DNA of 64,000 nt from Toxonevra muliebris (Eukaryota; Arthropoda; Insecta; Diptera; Pallopteridae): the NCBI GenBank assembly GCA_963691655.1, contig OY829330.1:3802593-3866592 (forward strand). The letters run 5' to 3'. Below the pieces are notes generated by a model. It was not told where the DNA came from. It saw only the letters and a list, made by a program, of their open reading frames with translations, and made no database searches. Below, one piece after another: positions 35,438 through 44,499 of the stretch. Positions within the stretch are counted from its first letter, which is position 1. Each line of letters begins with the position of its first letter. The position numbers and the translations under genes are program-made.

Positions 35438-37348
35438 TTACAAATGATGTAACTTACGGTTAATCAGCGATTCCAGGATCATACATTGCCCCCTCTTCTT
35501 TCTCATAAAACTCGTTGTTGCTAAGGCAAAGCGAGGTACCATTAATTTTGGGTAGGGCAAAAGTTGGTATTTTATATTGTACTTTCTAGTGAAAAGCATA
35601 ACCTCTGTTTTGGCAGGATTTACATTAAGACCGAATTCACGGCACCAGTGTAACAGAATGCTAAGAATGTGATTTAGCCGTTCTGAAAGAGTAGAAACGT
35701 ATTTGCCGGATACTGCAATAGCAATGTCATCTGCATAAGCTATTATTTTGCAGCCGGTTTGGTCTAATCTGTTTAGCAGTGTGTTCACCGCCAGATTCCA
35801 AATAAGAGGCGATAATACACCTCCTTGTGGTGTGCCCCTATTGACAACCTTTTTGACTTTATCATTTCCGATAGAGGAGCTGATGATACGTGTTTTAAGT
35901 AGTTGTCCTATAAATCTAACCAGATTAAGATCAAGATTAAGATTTATTAAAGCATTGACGACAGCGTCGGGGCAGACATTGTTGAAAGCCCCCTCGATAT
36001 CGAGAAACACTGCAAGCGTGTATTCTTTGTTGGAAAGTGATCTCTCAACTTCCTCAATGAGTACATGTAGCGTTGTTTCCAAAGACTTCCCTTTAGTATA
36101 GGCATGCTGTGATTTGTATAAAAGAGTGGGATTGATAGAGTTCCTGATATGAAAATCAAGAACCCTTTCTAGTGTTTTTAAGAGAAAGGAGGACAGACTG
36201 ATCGGTCTGAAGTCCTCTGGGTTGGTATGGGACGCCTTTCCTGCTTCGGGTATGAAGACTACACGAGCTTCTCTCCAGCTTTTGGGAATGTACGAGAATT
36301 TTAGGCAAGCATTATAAATTTGCAATAGCCAGGAAGTTACATATACAGCCCCTTGCTGAATATCCGCGGGAATGATACCATCTGGCCCGGGAGATTTATA
36401 GGGGCTGAAGGATTTGATGGCCCACTTTAGATGAGTGTCGGTCAATTGGAAAGGGGAGGGGTTACTTAAAGAATGATCAGTCACAGGAGGACTGTGATCA
36501 ACGAAGGTTTCACTCCCCGGAAAATGAGTATTCAGGGGGACCTCTAACGTCTCGATCCCAGAATCGGTCCAGTGATCATCAGTTTTCTGGATACAGTCGA
36601 GAGCCCTAGGGGTCATATTGAGGAGTTTTCGAAGTCGGCTAGTCTCCGAGGAGCTTTCTATGCTACCACAGAAATTCCTCCAAGGCGCCCTTTTGGCTTT
36701 TCTTATAGCGTACTTAAGTTCCCTTTGCTTAGATTTAAAGGGAAACCAGTCATTGAAAGCCTTGGCTCTATTAAAGAGCCTTCTACATACCTTTCGTAGC
36801 TCTGCAATCTCCGATGTCCACCATAAAGGTTTGGTTTTACCTCTAGGTTTGGAAGAATTGCAAGCCGATTTGGCAGCAGTGTTAAAAAGTGCTGTAATGG
36901 AGTTTACCTCTCGATCAATATCGCAGTGGTTATTAATAGTGGGTGGAGCAGGCTGTATGCCAGACTCAATAATGGCTTGGAACTTTGCCCAATCAGTACG
37001 CTTCCTATTGATGAGACTAGTAGAACCTGCAGAGTCTGTAGGATCTAGTTTATCAATGGTGAATTTAATATAATTATGGTCAGAAAAAGAGCACTCTTGC
37101 GAGACACTCCAGTCTTTCAGTAGGTGTGATGAGTGTTCACTTATTAGAGTGAGATCGAGAACCTCCCTTCTATTTGAAGTAATAAAGGTTGGCTCGCTCC
37201 CCCTATTAGCAATAACTAAGTCATTAGTAAGGATAAAATCAATATCACTCACCTTGTTCATTTGTGTCCGTGCTGCCTCACATCTCGTGATGGGCATTGG
37301 CGTCGGCACCAATGATAACCGGGGTCCGTTTACGGTTAGACTCTGCAA
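35438..37348 (-). pseudogene. LOA-like LINE ORF2, reverse transcriptase part (636-codon open frame)
   Basis: On -, the frame runs from the end of the endonuclease (DFILTNDLVIANRGS, CSFSDHNYIKF) through a linker with KPLWWTSEIAELRKVCRRL to a complete-looking reverse transcriptase: SPYKSPGPDGIIPADI, SWREARVVFIPEAGKA, NPEDFRPISLSSFLLKTLER, YTLAVFLDIEGAFNNV, NRGTPQGGVLSPLIWNLAVN and IIAYADDIAIAV (catalytic ADD at about 35730). It stops about 45 codons after FGLNVNPAKTEVM, where the match to the family ends abruptly. The post-polymerase region and RNase H are therefore missing at the 3' side. Antisense to Caps. The long open frame suggests a fairly young copy. Confidence 0.85.
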
Positions 37349-37889
37349 CCAGAAGCGTTAAAGTATCGTGCGGCGGTGATATCCCGTGGTCATGTGCCAT
37401 GTAGCTGGAGACAATCCAGGTGGCTATGGCGTCGATCTCAATGACCATGGCCACGTTGTCTTTATCGCTGAACCTGGAGAGTAAAATAGCATTAATGCTG
37501 TTTTTGATAAGGATACAGGATCTGGGTTTACCTAGACCCTCCACATACACTGTGAGGTATCCATTAGTATTGAGTCCGCAAACCCGGTCATTAACGACCC
37601 ATGGTTCTTGAACAAGTATGAGCTCCTCTCCTTTTTTAGTAAGGCGGAGGAGCACGGCTGCCAAGGCAGTAATAGAGTGGTGAAGGTTAATTTGAACAAC
37701 CCTCACCATCATTGGGGTTCGCGACAATGGTGACGTCGGAGTCCTCCTCATCGGACAAAGCGAGATCGCATCAAAGCCATAATTGATCTCCCACTTACAG
37801 GCATTGAGGGGGGGCAGCGACTCTTCATTTAAAATAATTAGCGCTTCTCGGACCCTTGGGCTCGCTAACCTTGGCAACTCTCCAGTCAT
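37278..37889 (-). pseudogene. LOA-like LINE ORF2, endonuclease part
   Basis: The apurinic-type endonuclease that nicks the target starts near MVRVVQINLHHSITALAAVL (about 37710). It has LILVQEPWVVNDRVCG and ends with VIIGADANAHHEM, where a frameshift moves the frame to the following reverse-transcriptase part. Conserved catalytic GADANAH is present. The upstream part of this frame (EALIILNEESLPPLNACKWE) is the C-terminus of ORF1 fused by a frame change. Confidence 0.8.
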
Positions 37890-38960
37890 GCTTGGGGAGC
37901 TCCAGGTTGCTTAATTTAATCAGCTCTAAGATGTCTTCCGGCGAGGAGGGCTCAGACGGAATCCAGGCCTTAGAGCGCTGACGGTTGGGAATAAGTTCCC
38001 TAGGAATGGCAGAAAGCTTGGCACCTGGCCAAACCTCTCCCAGCATTTCGATGGCTGACTTGTACAGATCCGCAGAGCGTTGGTCTGAACAAGCCACCAA
38101 CTTAACATGCCCCTGATGCCAACCGGCATCGCGCATGTGGGCGACGGGCCTGGATTGGCCGATACAACATCCTTGTAGATGTTGCGAAGTGCACCTTGTA
38201 CCAACCTCCAGTTATCTGGAGATATGGTACCATCGCTGTTGCTGGAATCGATAATGGCCCAAACGAGACCATCTTTTGCAACCTCATTAAAGGGCCGAAT
38301 AAGTTTCGGTTTTGGGGCTGCCAGTCTTGGCCGTTTATTGTCCTGACGGATGGGCTGAATGGCTAGCTCAGTCGACCTTTGCCGTTTCTGACTAGCACTC
38401 TGGGTGAGAGGTGGTGGTGGTCGAGCACCAGCGTTTTGTTGGGCCCATAGGAGTTGGGCCTGGTCTCTCTCCGACAGCGAAGAGGGATCAAGGGACGACA
38501 ATCTACCCAGAATCCTGAAGGCGGACCTTCTGGTTCTGTACGCCCGAGTTGACGCATTAACATGCGAGCGTGCGTCCGAGACCGGAGCACTGCTGGGGCC
38601 TGCACTGGTGGGGATAGAGGCCGGCTTAGTTGCCGATGCCTGTACAACACCAGTGAGGCGAACGGACGGAGGAGCACCTGGCACAGTTGCCGAGGTGCTC
38701 GAAGCAAGTGGTTGTGCGCGAGACACGCCAGAACCTGTGATGGTGGAAGAAGAGGTCGACTTAGCTGTCGGAACCTTGCCATTACCAGACAGTATTACTG
38801 GCAGAGGAGCAACTCTCGCACCGGACACAGTTGCCGTGGTGACGAGAGTGCTCGAGGAACTGGCGGTATGAGCACCAGAAGTGGAGGGTGGAGAGCGATA
38901 GGCTAGCGATTGCCTTGCCAAGCGTGGGGGCTTCCCATGTGGGTTGGCCTTTGGTTTTGG
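37830..38960 (-). pseudogene. LOA-like LINE ORF1 (gag-like)
   Basis: A 331-codon frame on - from 38921 is rich in Ser, Ala, Thr and Pro over its first 150 residues (for example TSSSTITGSGVSRAQPLAS). It then has AKDGLVWAIIDSSNSDGTIS and DNWRLVQGALRNIY. Near 38105 the frame shifts and the family match continues with GHVKLVACSDQRSADLYKSA and ELPKHDWRVAKVSEP (to about 37850). This resembles the C-terminal domain of LOA/R1-type ORF1 proteins, which act as RNA chaperones. No zinc knuckle was seen. Confidence 0.65.
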
Positions 38961-39765
38961 GGTTTTTATTTGGCGTATTCATGATTGATGGGTCCCCACT
39001 CGTGGCCGCTATCTCGGTCCGTAATGTGTACTCTCCTTAATGGTTCCATGGTTATCTATGCAAGCAGGGAGGCCATGCGAGGGTTGGTACGAGCCCTTAT
39101 GGGAACAAGTACTCAGAGCCAGACCAGTGCTAATTGGGAGTCAGTCTCAACCAACCCTACACCGTCAACCAAATGACGACGGACTTCGAACGTACCACGA
39201 GGCCTGCCAGGGTTTTAACGGGACGGAGACAGTTGTGACCTTAAACTGAAGCCGTTCATAGAAGGTTTCACCCCGCTACTACAAGGTCCAGAAGCCACAA
39301 CCACCCGCCCAAAGCAATCAAAAACAAATTAGGAAAAATAAAAAGGAGGTCCGTGGACAAATTGGGGGTCGTGCCAGTTTGGTACCTGACGCCCAATCTC
39401 AATGAGGGAGAACGACAAAGTACCCAGAAGTGGTTTGATTGACCAGATATGCAGTGACCCCACATGTAGTGCACGCCAGAAAGTCTAATTCTGAATGATA
39501 TCAAAAATCAAACATATCTGAGACGCACCACAAATGGAACCCTAACATATCTGGATCGAGAGGGTTTGCTCCCTCCGCCTGATCTATCTTAGCCAGTTGC
39601 ATATCAGACATCTGATGTGCACTGACATGCAACGGTTACCAGCTGTCACCACGAGGAGGTGATAGACCACACTACCATAAGACCACTTAATTACGGCACA
39701 CATTGAGATGTATGTTAGTCCCCTTGAGTGACTGAAGGCTCGACAGCCAAACAAATCATAACTTT
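38961..39765 (-). other. presumed 5' UTR of the LOA-like LINE
   Basis: This stretch upstream of ORF1 (on -) is clearly richer in G and C than the intron around it, and the change to AT-rich DNA near 39760 probably marks the LINE 5' end. Promoter function is inferred from position only. Confidence 0.45.
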
Positions 39766-40205
39766 TAAACAAAAGAATGGACACACTTTGAAATTTACAC
39801 ATATTTTTTAAAACAGTATTAGCAATTTTTTTCAGAATGTTTACTTGCTAATTATTATAAACAAGTACTTATAAATAAACAAATTTCCGTTATTTAGCGA
39901 TCGGAAACAAAATATTCATAAGCTACCACTAAAACTGAAGTAGTCCTGAAAATTTCCATAAATTTGGTTGAGTAGAAATACATCAAATTGAAAAAAAAAC
40001 TTTCTAAAATTGTTAATGTCAATAAGTTGTAAAACAAAATTTGTATGAGCTAAAAATTTGTTAATCGTGTTGTCTTATAAAAACTTATTATTTTTCCATA
40101 TTTACATTAAAATCTGAGAAAAAATAATTTCCAGTGATTGGTTTCACGAATTTTGACCCTATGTGGTTATATAAAAGTAAAATAAAATTTAATTTCCAAT
40201 TGCAG
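39766..40205 (+). other. Caps: end of the last Caps intron
   Basis: AT-rich intronic DNA ending with TTTCCAATTGCAG before the terminal exon. Confidence 0.5.
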
Positions 40206-40416
40206 GCATCTTGATGACATAAAAGGGGAAACTGGCGAAGAAGATGGCATGGGTGAAGAGGGTGTTGGCAGTACATCACGCAATTTGCCAAAACCAAAAA
40301 TGGCCGCAGCACAAGCCGCAGCCGTAACAAATGTTGTGGCTGGACGTGTTGGAAATTTACTTGGAAAAGGAATTGGTGGTCTTAGCTCAAAGCTGGGAGG
40401 TGGTGGTTGGTTTTAA
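40206..40416 (+). CDS. Caps: Caps, terminal coding exon
   Basis: Completes a split codon (GA|G), then reads HLDDIKGETGEEDGMGEEGV and RNLPKPKMAAAQAAAVTNVV. It ends AGRVGNLLGKGIGG ... LGGGGWF and TAA at 40414-40416. The last 40 residues match the C-terminus I remember for fly Caps (PKPKMAAAQAAAVTNVVAGR, GG.WF end). The four exons join in frame to 346 residues of the C-terminal part of the protein. Confidence 0.95.
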
Positions 40417-40920
40417 AACTCATTAAAAACATTGACATAAAAAACAAAATACAATAAACCAGATAATAAACAATTAAAATAACACCACACGAACAAAATT
40501 TGTACATATACTATATAATAATATATGTATATATACATACAATATAGGTACAGACATATATACATATATAAATATATAACGTATATACTTGCATATACAG
40601 AAATTATATATTGTTATATTTGTTTACGATTTACGAATATTAACACCATATACATAAACGTTTTCAAAATTTTTTAATAATAATGCTCAAAGTGCTCAGT
40701 GTATACACTGATGATAATATATCAATGCAAATTTTCTTCTACTCTTCTAATTTGTTCCCTAATGTAAAACTTCGTCAATCTTAAGCTATTAACTTTGTTT
40801 TTTATAAAAAATCTTAAAATTAAAAATAAAAAATCTCCTCGCTACGATGAGCCAAGTCCATTCAATACTTTATAAAATAACATTATTACTTAAAAACGAA
40901 ATAGAAAGAAATAAACACCA
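40417..40920 (+). other. Caps: probable Caps 3' UTR with candidate poly(A) signals
   Basis: AATAAA occurs at 40453-40458, 40465-40470 and 40910-40915, with several near variants between. Any could be used; which one is not visible from sequence. Confidence 0.55.
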
Positions 40921-40948
40921 ATAATAATAATAATAATAATAATAATAT
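40920..40948. repeat. (AAT)n microsatellite
   Basis: About ten consecutive AAT units. Confidence 0.9.
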
Positions 40949-40949
40949 T

Positions 40950-41520
40950 ATATGTATACATACCCAACGGAAAATTGAAGCACTGAATTCAAGCGCTTAT
41001 CTGCAAGCGCTTAATGGGTAATATCTGTTTGAAACATAAAGAGTTTTTTTCTGAATTTTTTATTTTTGACGAAACTGTAAAAGCAATCAAAAAATCCTTT
41101 TAGACTTTAATAATAATATATCGAAGCTTACAAAAATTTGCACTTTTTGAAACCATATTTATTTCTATTTTTTGTAAGGCACCAATCGGCACGCTGTGGA
41201 ACATTGTGAACATTGGCATTAGAACAAAACAAATTTTTTTTCCATTATCAATATGAGTTTTAATTTCGATTTTTGCAAATTTGGCATTAGTTTCGAAAAT
41301 TCGTTCGACAAAAAAGTTAATTTGTTTAAAAAGTTGTTAATCAGTCATGTGTATTTTGATGGACAATTTATCTGAGAAGAACTGCGTGCCAATTTGAAAA
41401 ACTTGATGTGAAAATCCGATTAAAAATTGGAAAAAGATATAGAAAAATATATACAATTTTAAATATATCTATCAGTAAATTTTGTACCTTTAGTCGGCAA
41501 TCCCAGCACCATAGAACTGC
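40950..41520. other. no gene recognised
   Basis: AT-rich DNA downstream of Caps; contains CAAGCGCTTATCTGCAAGCGCTT, a local duplication. Nothing else supported. Confidence 0.3.
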
Positions 41521-41524
41521 CCTT

Positions 41525-41730
41525 CCAAGTTGAGATCAATCGCCTTCAGGTCTTTTCTGGACGATGTAGTCCTACGCTAATTAGTTTTCGCTGCATTCGC
41601 GATTGAGCCAGTTTGATACACAGTTCATCGACTTCGGTACAAAAATCGTAAATATTCCGACCCACAGGTAATCCAAGTGTGTCCCGAATATAAAAATGAT
41701 CTGATAAACCGAGTAGCGAGAAAGAAGGTC
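41525..41730 (-). pseudogene. coding-like remnant of unknown origin
   Basis: On -, from about 41717 one frame reads LGLSDHFYIRDTLGLPVGRN then IYDFCTEVDELCIKLAQSRM and QRKLISVGLHRPEKT before a stop. The amphipathic, low-repeat composition looks like genuine old protein-coding sequence (a TE or processed gene), but I do not recognise it. Confidence 0.35.
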
Positions 41731-42645
41731 ATCCAAAGAAAGCTCGTCATATATGAGCTTTATCGCTTCACAAACATTCGAGTGTCTGGCAGGTTTTTAT
41801 AATTTCGGAGATGTTTCAAAATTTCAGCTTTTTAAAAATTGTTTTCATTAAAAAATGTTAATGATATTTTTTCTTGAGATGACTTCATCGTCTTCAAGCC
41901 AGTAAAAAAAAATTAATTTTGAACAGATATTATCTCTTAAGTGCTCTTTTAGCACATATATTTCATATTAATTTTATCATTACATGTCCCGTTCTAAGGC
42001 AGTAGTAGTACTTTAAGCGCAACAACGAGTGCATTAGAATAGTTTTTCCACTCGTTCGTTCGCTGTTTCGCGTTCGTTCACTGCAGGGATGACAACTCTC
42101 TAATTTTCAGATTCACAAACTAGCCAAAATAATTCTCCTATTTCAGTCGCGATTTTCCACAACAAATTTTTGTATTTACAAACAAAACAAAATCGTATAA
42201 AATATATAATATATAATCCTACGTATTTGGTATTTTAACACTTTGTGTTAGCCTATATATCTTATTATTACATATAGCTATGTATATAGACTCACAACGA
42301 GCATATTAACAGTTTATTTTACATCCGTATTAAAAACAAAAATATAAATTCAATTAATAATTAACTCAAAAACTAAATAATATTTTTTACAATCACAACT
42401 TGTTATGCACGTATGTATTATATGCAAATACATTTAACAAAACTTAAAGAATAATAAAAATGAGCAGAAAGGTTTTACAAAAATATATATATATTCTTTT
42501 CTTATCAACATATTAATAAAAAAAATGGTTCGGAAAATAATGGAGCTTGCCAGATAGGATAAGTGATACGTAGTTGAACTAATTAGTACAAAATTACTCT
42601 CAAGTTTGTATGGTCGTGGAGTTGCATTTTGTAAGTATTTTATAG
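41731..42645. other. no gene; one hAT-end-like fragment
   Basis: CAGGGATGACAACTCTC at about 42083 resembles the left end of the hAT-type element at 47803 (CAGGGATGCCAACTC). No partner end was found nearby. The remainder is AT-rich. Confidence 0.35.
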
Positions 42646-42647
42646 AT

Positions 42648-42994
42648 GCAGCTCATACGGGCGCAACCATGAACGTCACGGGCAGGACGGTCATGTTCAC
42701 ATAAATGCAACCATTGGTGTGCTCAAAATTAAAAAAAAAAAAATAAGTTTTTTAAAAAAAAAATACCGAACAACTAAAGACAGTGGGTGTCGCAAAGATG
42801 CATAGTTAGTTTTTGTTGATGTTGCCTATTCAACTTCTTAAAAGTTATGAGGAAAGTGCCAAAACCGGAACAACATGAACATCGAACCTTTATCAATGCG
42901 CCTATTTTAATTTTTGGTGCATCTCTCTTATCACTTTCTTTCTACCTCTCTCTTTCAGACAGGCGTCCATGCTTACGCCAGTGTGAGCAGCCTC
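42648..42994. mobile_element. MITE related to 2868-3028
   Basis: The left side CAGCTCATACGGGCGCAACC and right side CAGACAGGCGTCCATGCTTA ... GTGTGAGCAGCC are inverted relatives of each other. They match the termini of the 161-bp element at 2868. Interior AT-rich, no coding sequence. Confidence 0.5.
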
Positions 42995-42999
42995 TCAAA

Positions 43000-43290
43000 T
43001 ACTAAACGGAAAGGTAGTACAAAGTATGGTCGCTACGCAGAGGTGCCCGGGTTCATATCTCGGCACGCTCAAAAAAATCAAAAATAGAAAATAAAAATTG
43101 TTGTACATGGCACCACCTCTTGGCTGGCAATGGCAAACCTCCAAGAGTAAAAAAATGCCTATGAAAAGCTTTTCACTTTGCCGTTCGGATTCGGCATAAA
43201 ACTGTAGGACCCTTCCATTCCTGTATAAATATAACTCACACAATGCGAAAAGCTCGGCCTTGGCCCTCCATGGGCTGTTGTGCCATAATA
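43000..43290 (+). repeat. SINE-like repeat with a box B-like word
   Basis: GGTCGCTACGCAGAGGTGCC then CGGGTTCATATCTCGGCACG (about 43029-43067) resembles a tRNA T-arm with box B (GGTTCA.ATC). The body ends near GAAAAGCTCGGCCTTGGCCC and CCATGGGCTGTTGTGCC. I believe related sequences are common in higher flies, but no search was possible. Confidence 0.45.
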
Positions 43291-43294
43291 GTAG

Positions 43295-43515
43295 TAGTAG
43301 TAGGTAGTACAAAAGGATTTTATTCTTGTTTCAGAAAGCATCAGAATATGAGAAAGAAATGTAATTATCAATTTCGCAACAAAAACGTTCTCATTCACAC
43401 TGCAGCCCCAGAACTGTTTTTTGTGGTTTTTCCATCTATCATACCCCGAATAACAATTACTGAATCTTAGATAAAATTTTTTATGAACTTTTGGTGCATT
43501 TATTTTTTACTCTAC
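43295..43515 (-). repeat. repeat X, inverted copy left of piggyBac
   Basis: TGTGGTTTTTCCATCTATCA, GAACTTTTGGTGCAT and TTTTTTACTCTAC are the reverse complement of sequence at 47360-47490 (GTAGAGTAAAAAATGCACCA onward). Part of the mirrored arrangement around the piggyBac. Confidence 0.6.
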
Positions 43516-43539
43516 TTTACTCTGGGTCAAATCGACCCA

Positions 43540-43770
43540 TTCATTAATGGTGATCTTAATGACTGACCCAAGGAACCAGTTTCTAAACCTTTTCGGGCAA
43601 GAAGGTTAGCAGATTCATTTCCTGAGATTCCTGAGTGTTCAGAGACACATATAAACAGCAGGTTATTATGTTTTCCAAGGCAATCAATTTATAACCAATT
43701 TAGATGTAGTGAGAGGATTAAGCAAGGATTTAAGCGCAGCCTGACTGCCACTAATACACATATGAGGCAA
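43540..43770 (-). pseudogene. LINE RNase H fragment
   Basis: On -, one piece reads ISGSQAALKSLLNPL and, after a break, another reads LFICVSEHSGISGNESANLL then ARKGLETG. This is the C-terminal half of the RNase H domain of LOA/R1-type LINEs (family pattern DSQAAL...WVPGHSGI.GNE.AD.LA). The catalytic-site words are partly altered (SGSQ, EHSGI). The 5' part is not adjacent. Confidence 0.7.
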
Positions 43771-44131
43771 ATCGCGTCAAATCACCACCGAAAAAAAAAT
43801 CAGCCAGATTTTGTTTAAACTTCGTATACTTATTGTACTAGTGAACTATATTTTGTATGCGAAAAGAAAGTAAGTAATATCGGCGGATTGCCTAGATTTG
43901 GGGGCGTAGAGTTCTGACTTTTTGAATATTATATTATGAATATTTCATAAATTCATATGTTAGATAACATTAACCTATTGCGAAAATTCTCTGATGTTTC
44001 CAATAGGGGTTTGTCCAATCTTAAATAATCAATCAAAATATTTTAAGTAACTACTGTATTTTTTTTACCAAAAAAACTCAAAAAAATTTTCTATTTTGAC
44101 ATTTTTTTACTTTGCACCTAAAGAAAACTTA
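43771..44131. other. no gene recognised
   Basis: AT-rich spacer. Confidence 0.3.
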
Positions 44132-44495
44132 TAGGCGTTTTTCTTTATTAGCTCTGAGCAGAGCTCGAGTTGTCAAAAAACGTAATCGTGTTTCTTTTTA
44201 GCTCTGAGCACTCAGAGCAAACGTAATTGTGTTTCTTTTTGTGATCAGAGCGCGCTCAGAGCGTGCTCTACGTGCTCAGAAGAAATTGACTGAGCAGGCA
44301 CAGCACGATTGAAAAAATATTTTGATAGAATGCACAACAATTTGAAATGGCGAACAAGGGCTCAGAATAATTAATTTATCGATTTTTCACAAAAAAAACC
44401 AAAACGATTGACAAAAACTTTAATTATAAATAGCTGTTATCTGTAAGTTCGTGCTCTATGCGTTTTAAAATTAAATCAGAAGGCACTTTTCTTTT
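44132..44495 (+). mobile_element. CTCTGAGC-rich MITE, copy left of piggyBac
   Basis: ATAGGCGTTTTTCTTTATTA then GCTCTGAGCAGAGCTCGA starts a unit that matches 61103-61511 throughout (GCTCTGAGCACTCAGAGCAA, ACAAGGGCTCAGAATAATTA, CGTTTTAAAATTAAATCAGA). It stops where TTAA and the piggyBac left end begin. Confidence 0.7.
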
Positions 44496-44499
44496 TTAA

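Noticed and set aside
38404..38906. + strand frames of 155 and 114 codons as genes
   Set aside because: They mirror the Ser/Ala-rich ORF1 of the LINE on -; low-complexity coding sequence leaves long opposite frames.
43029..43067. Functional tRNA gene
   Set aside because: Only a box B-like word is present; no acceptor stem or anticodon arm; better read as part of a SINE-like repeat.
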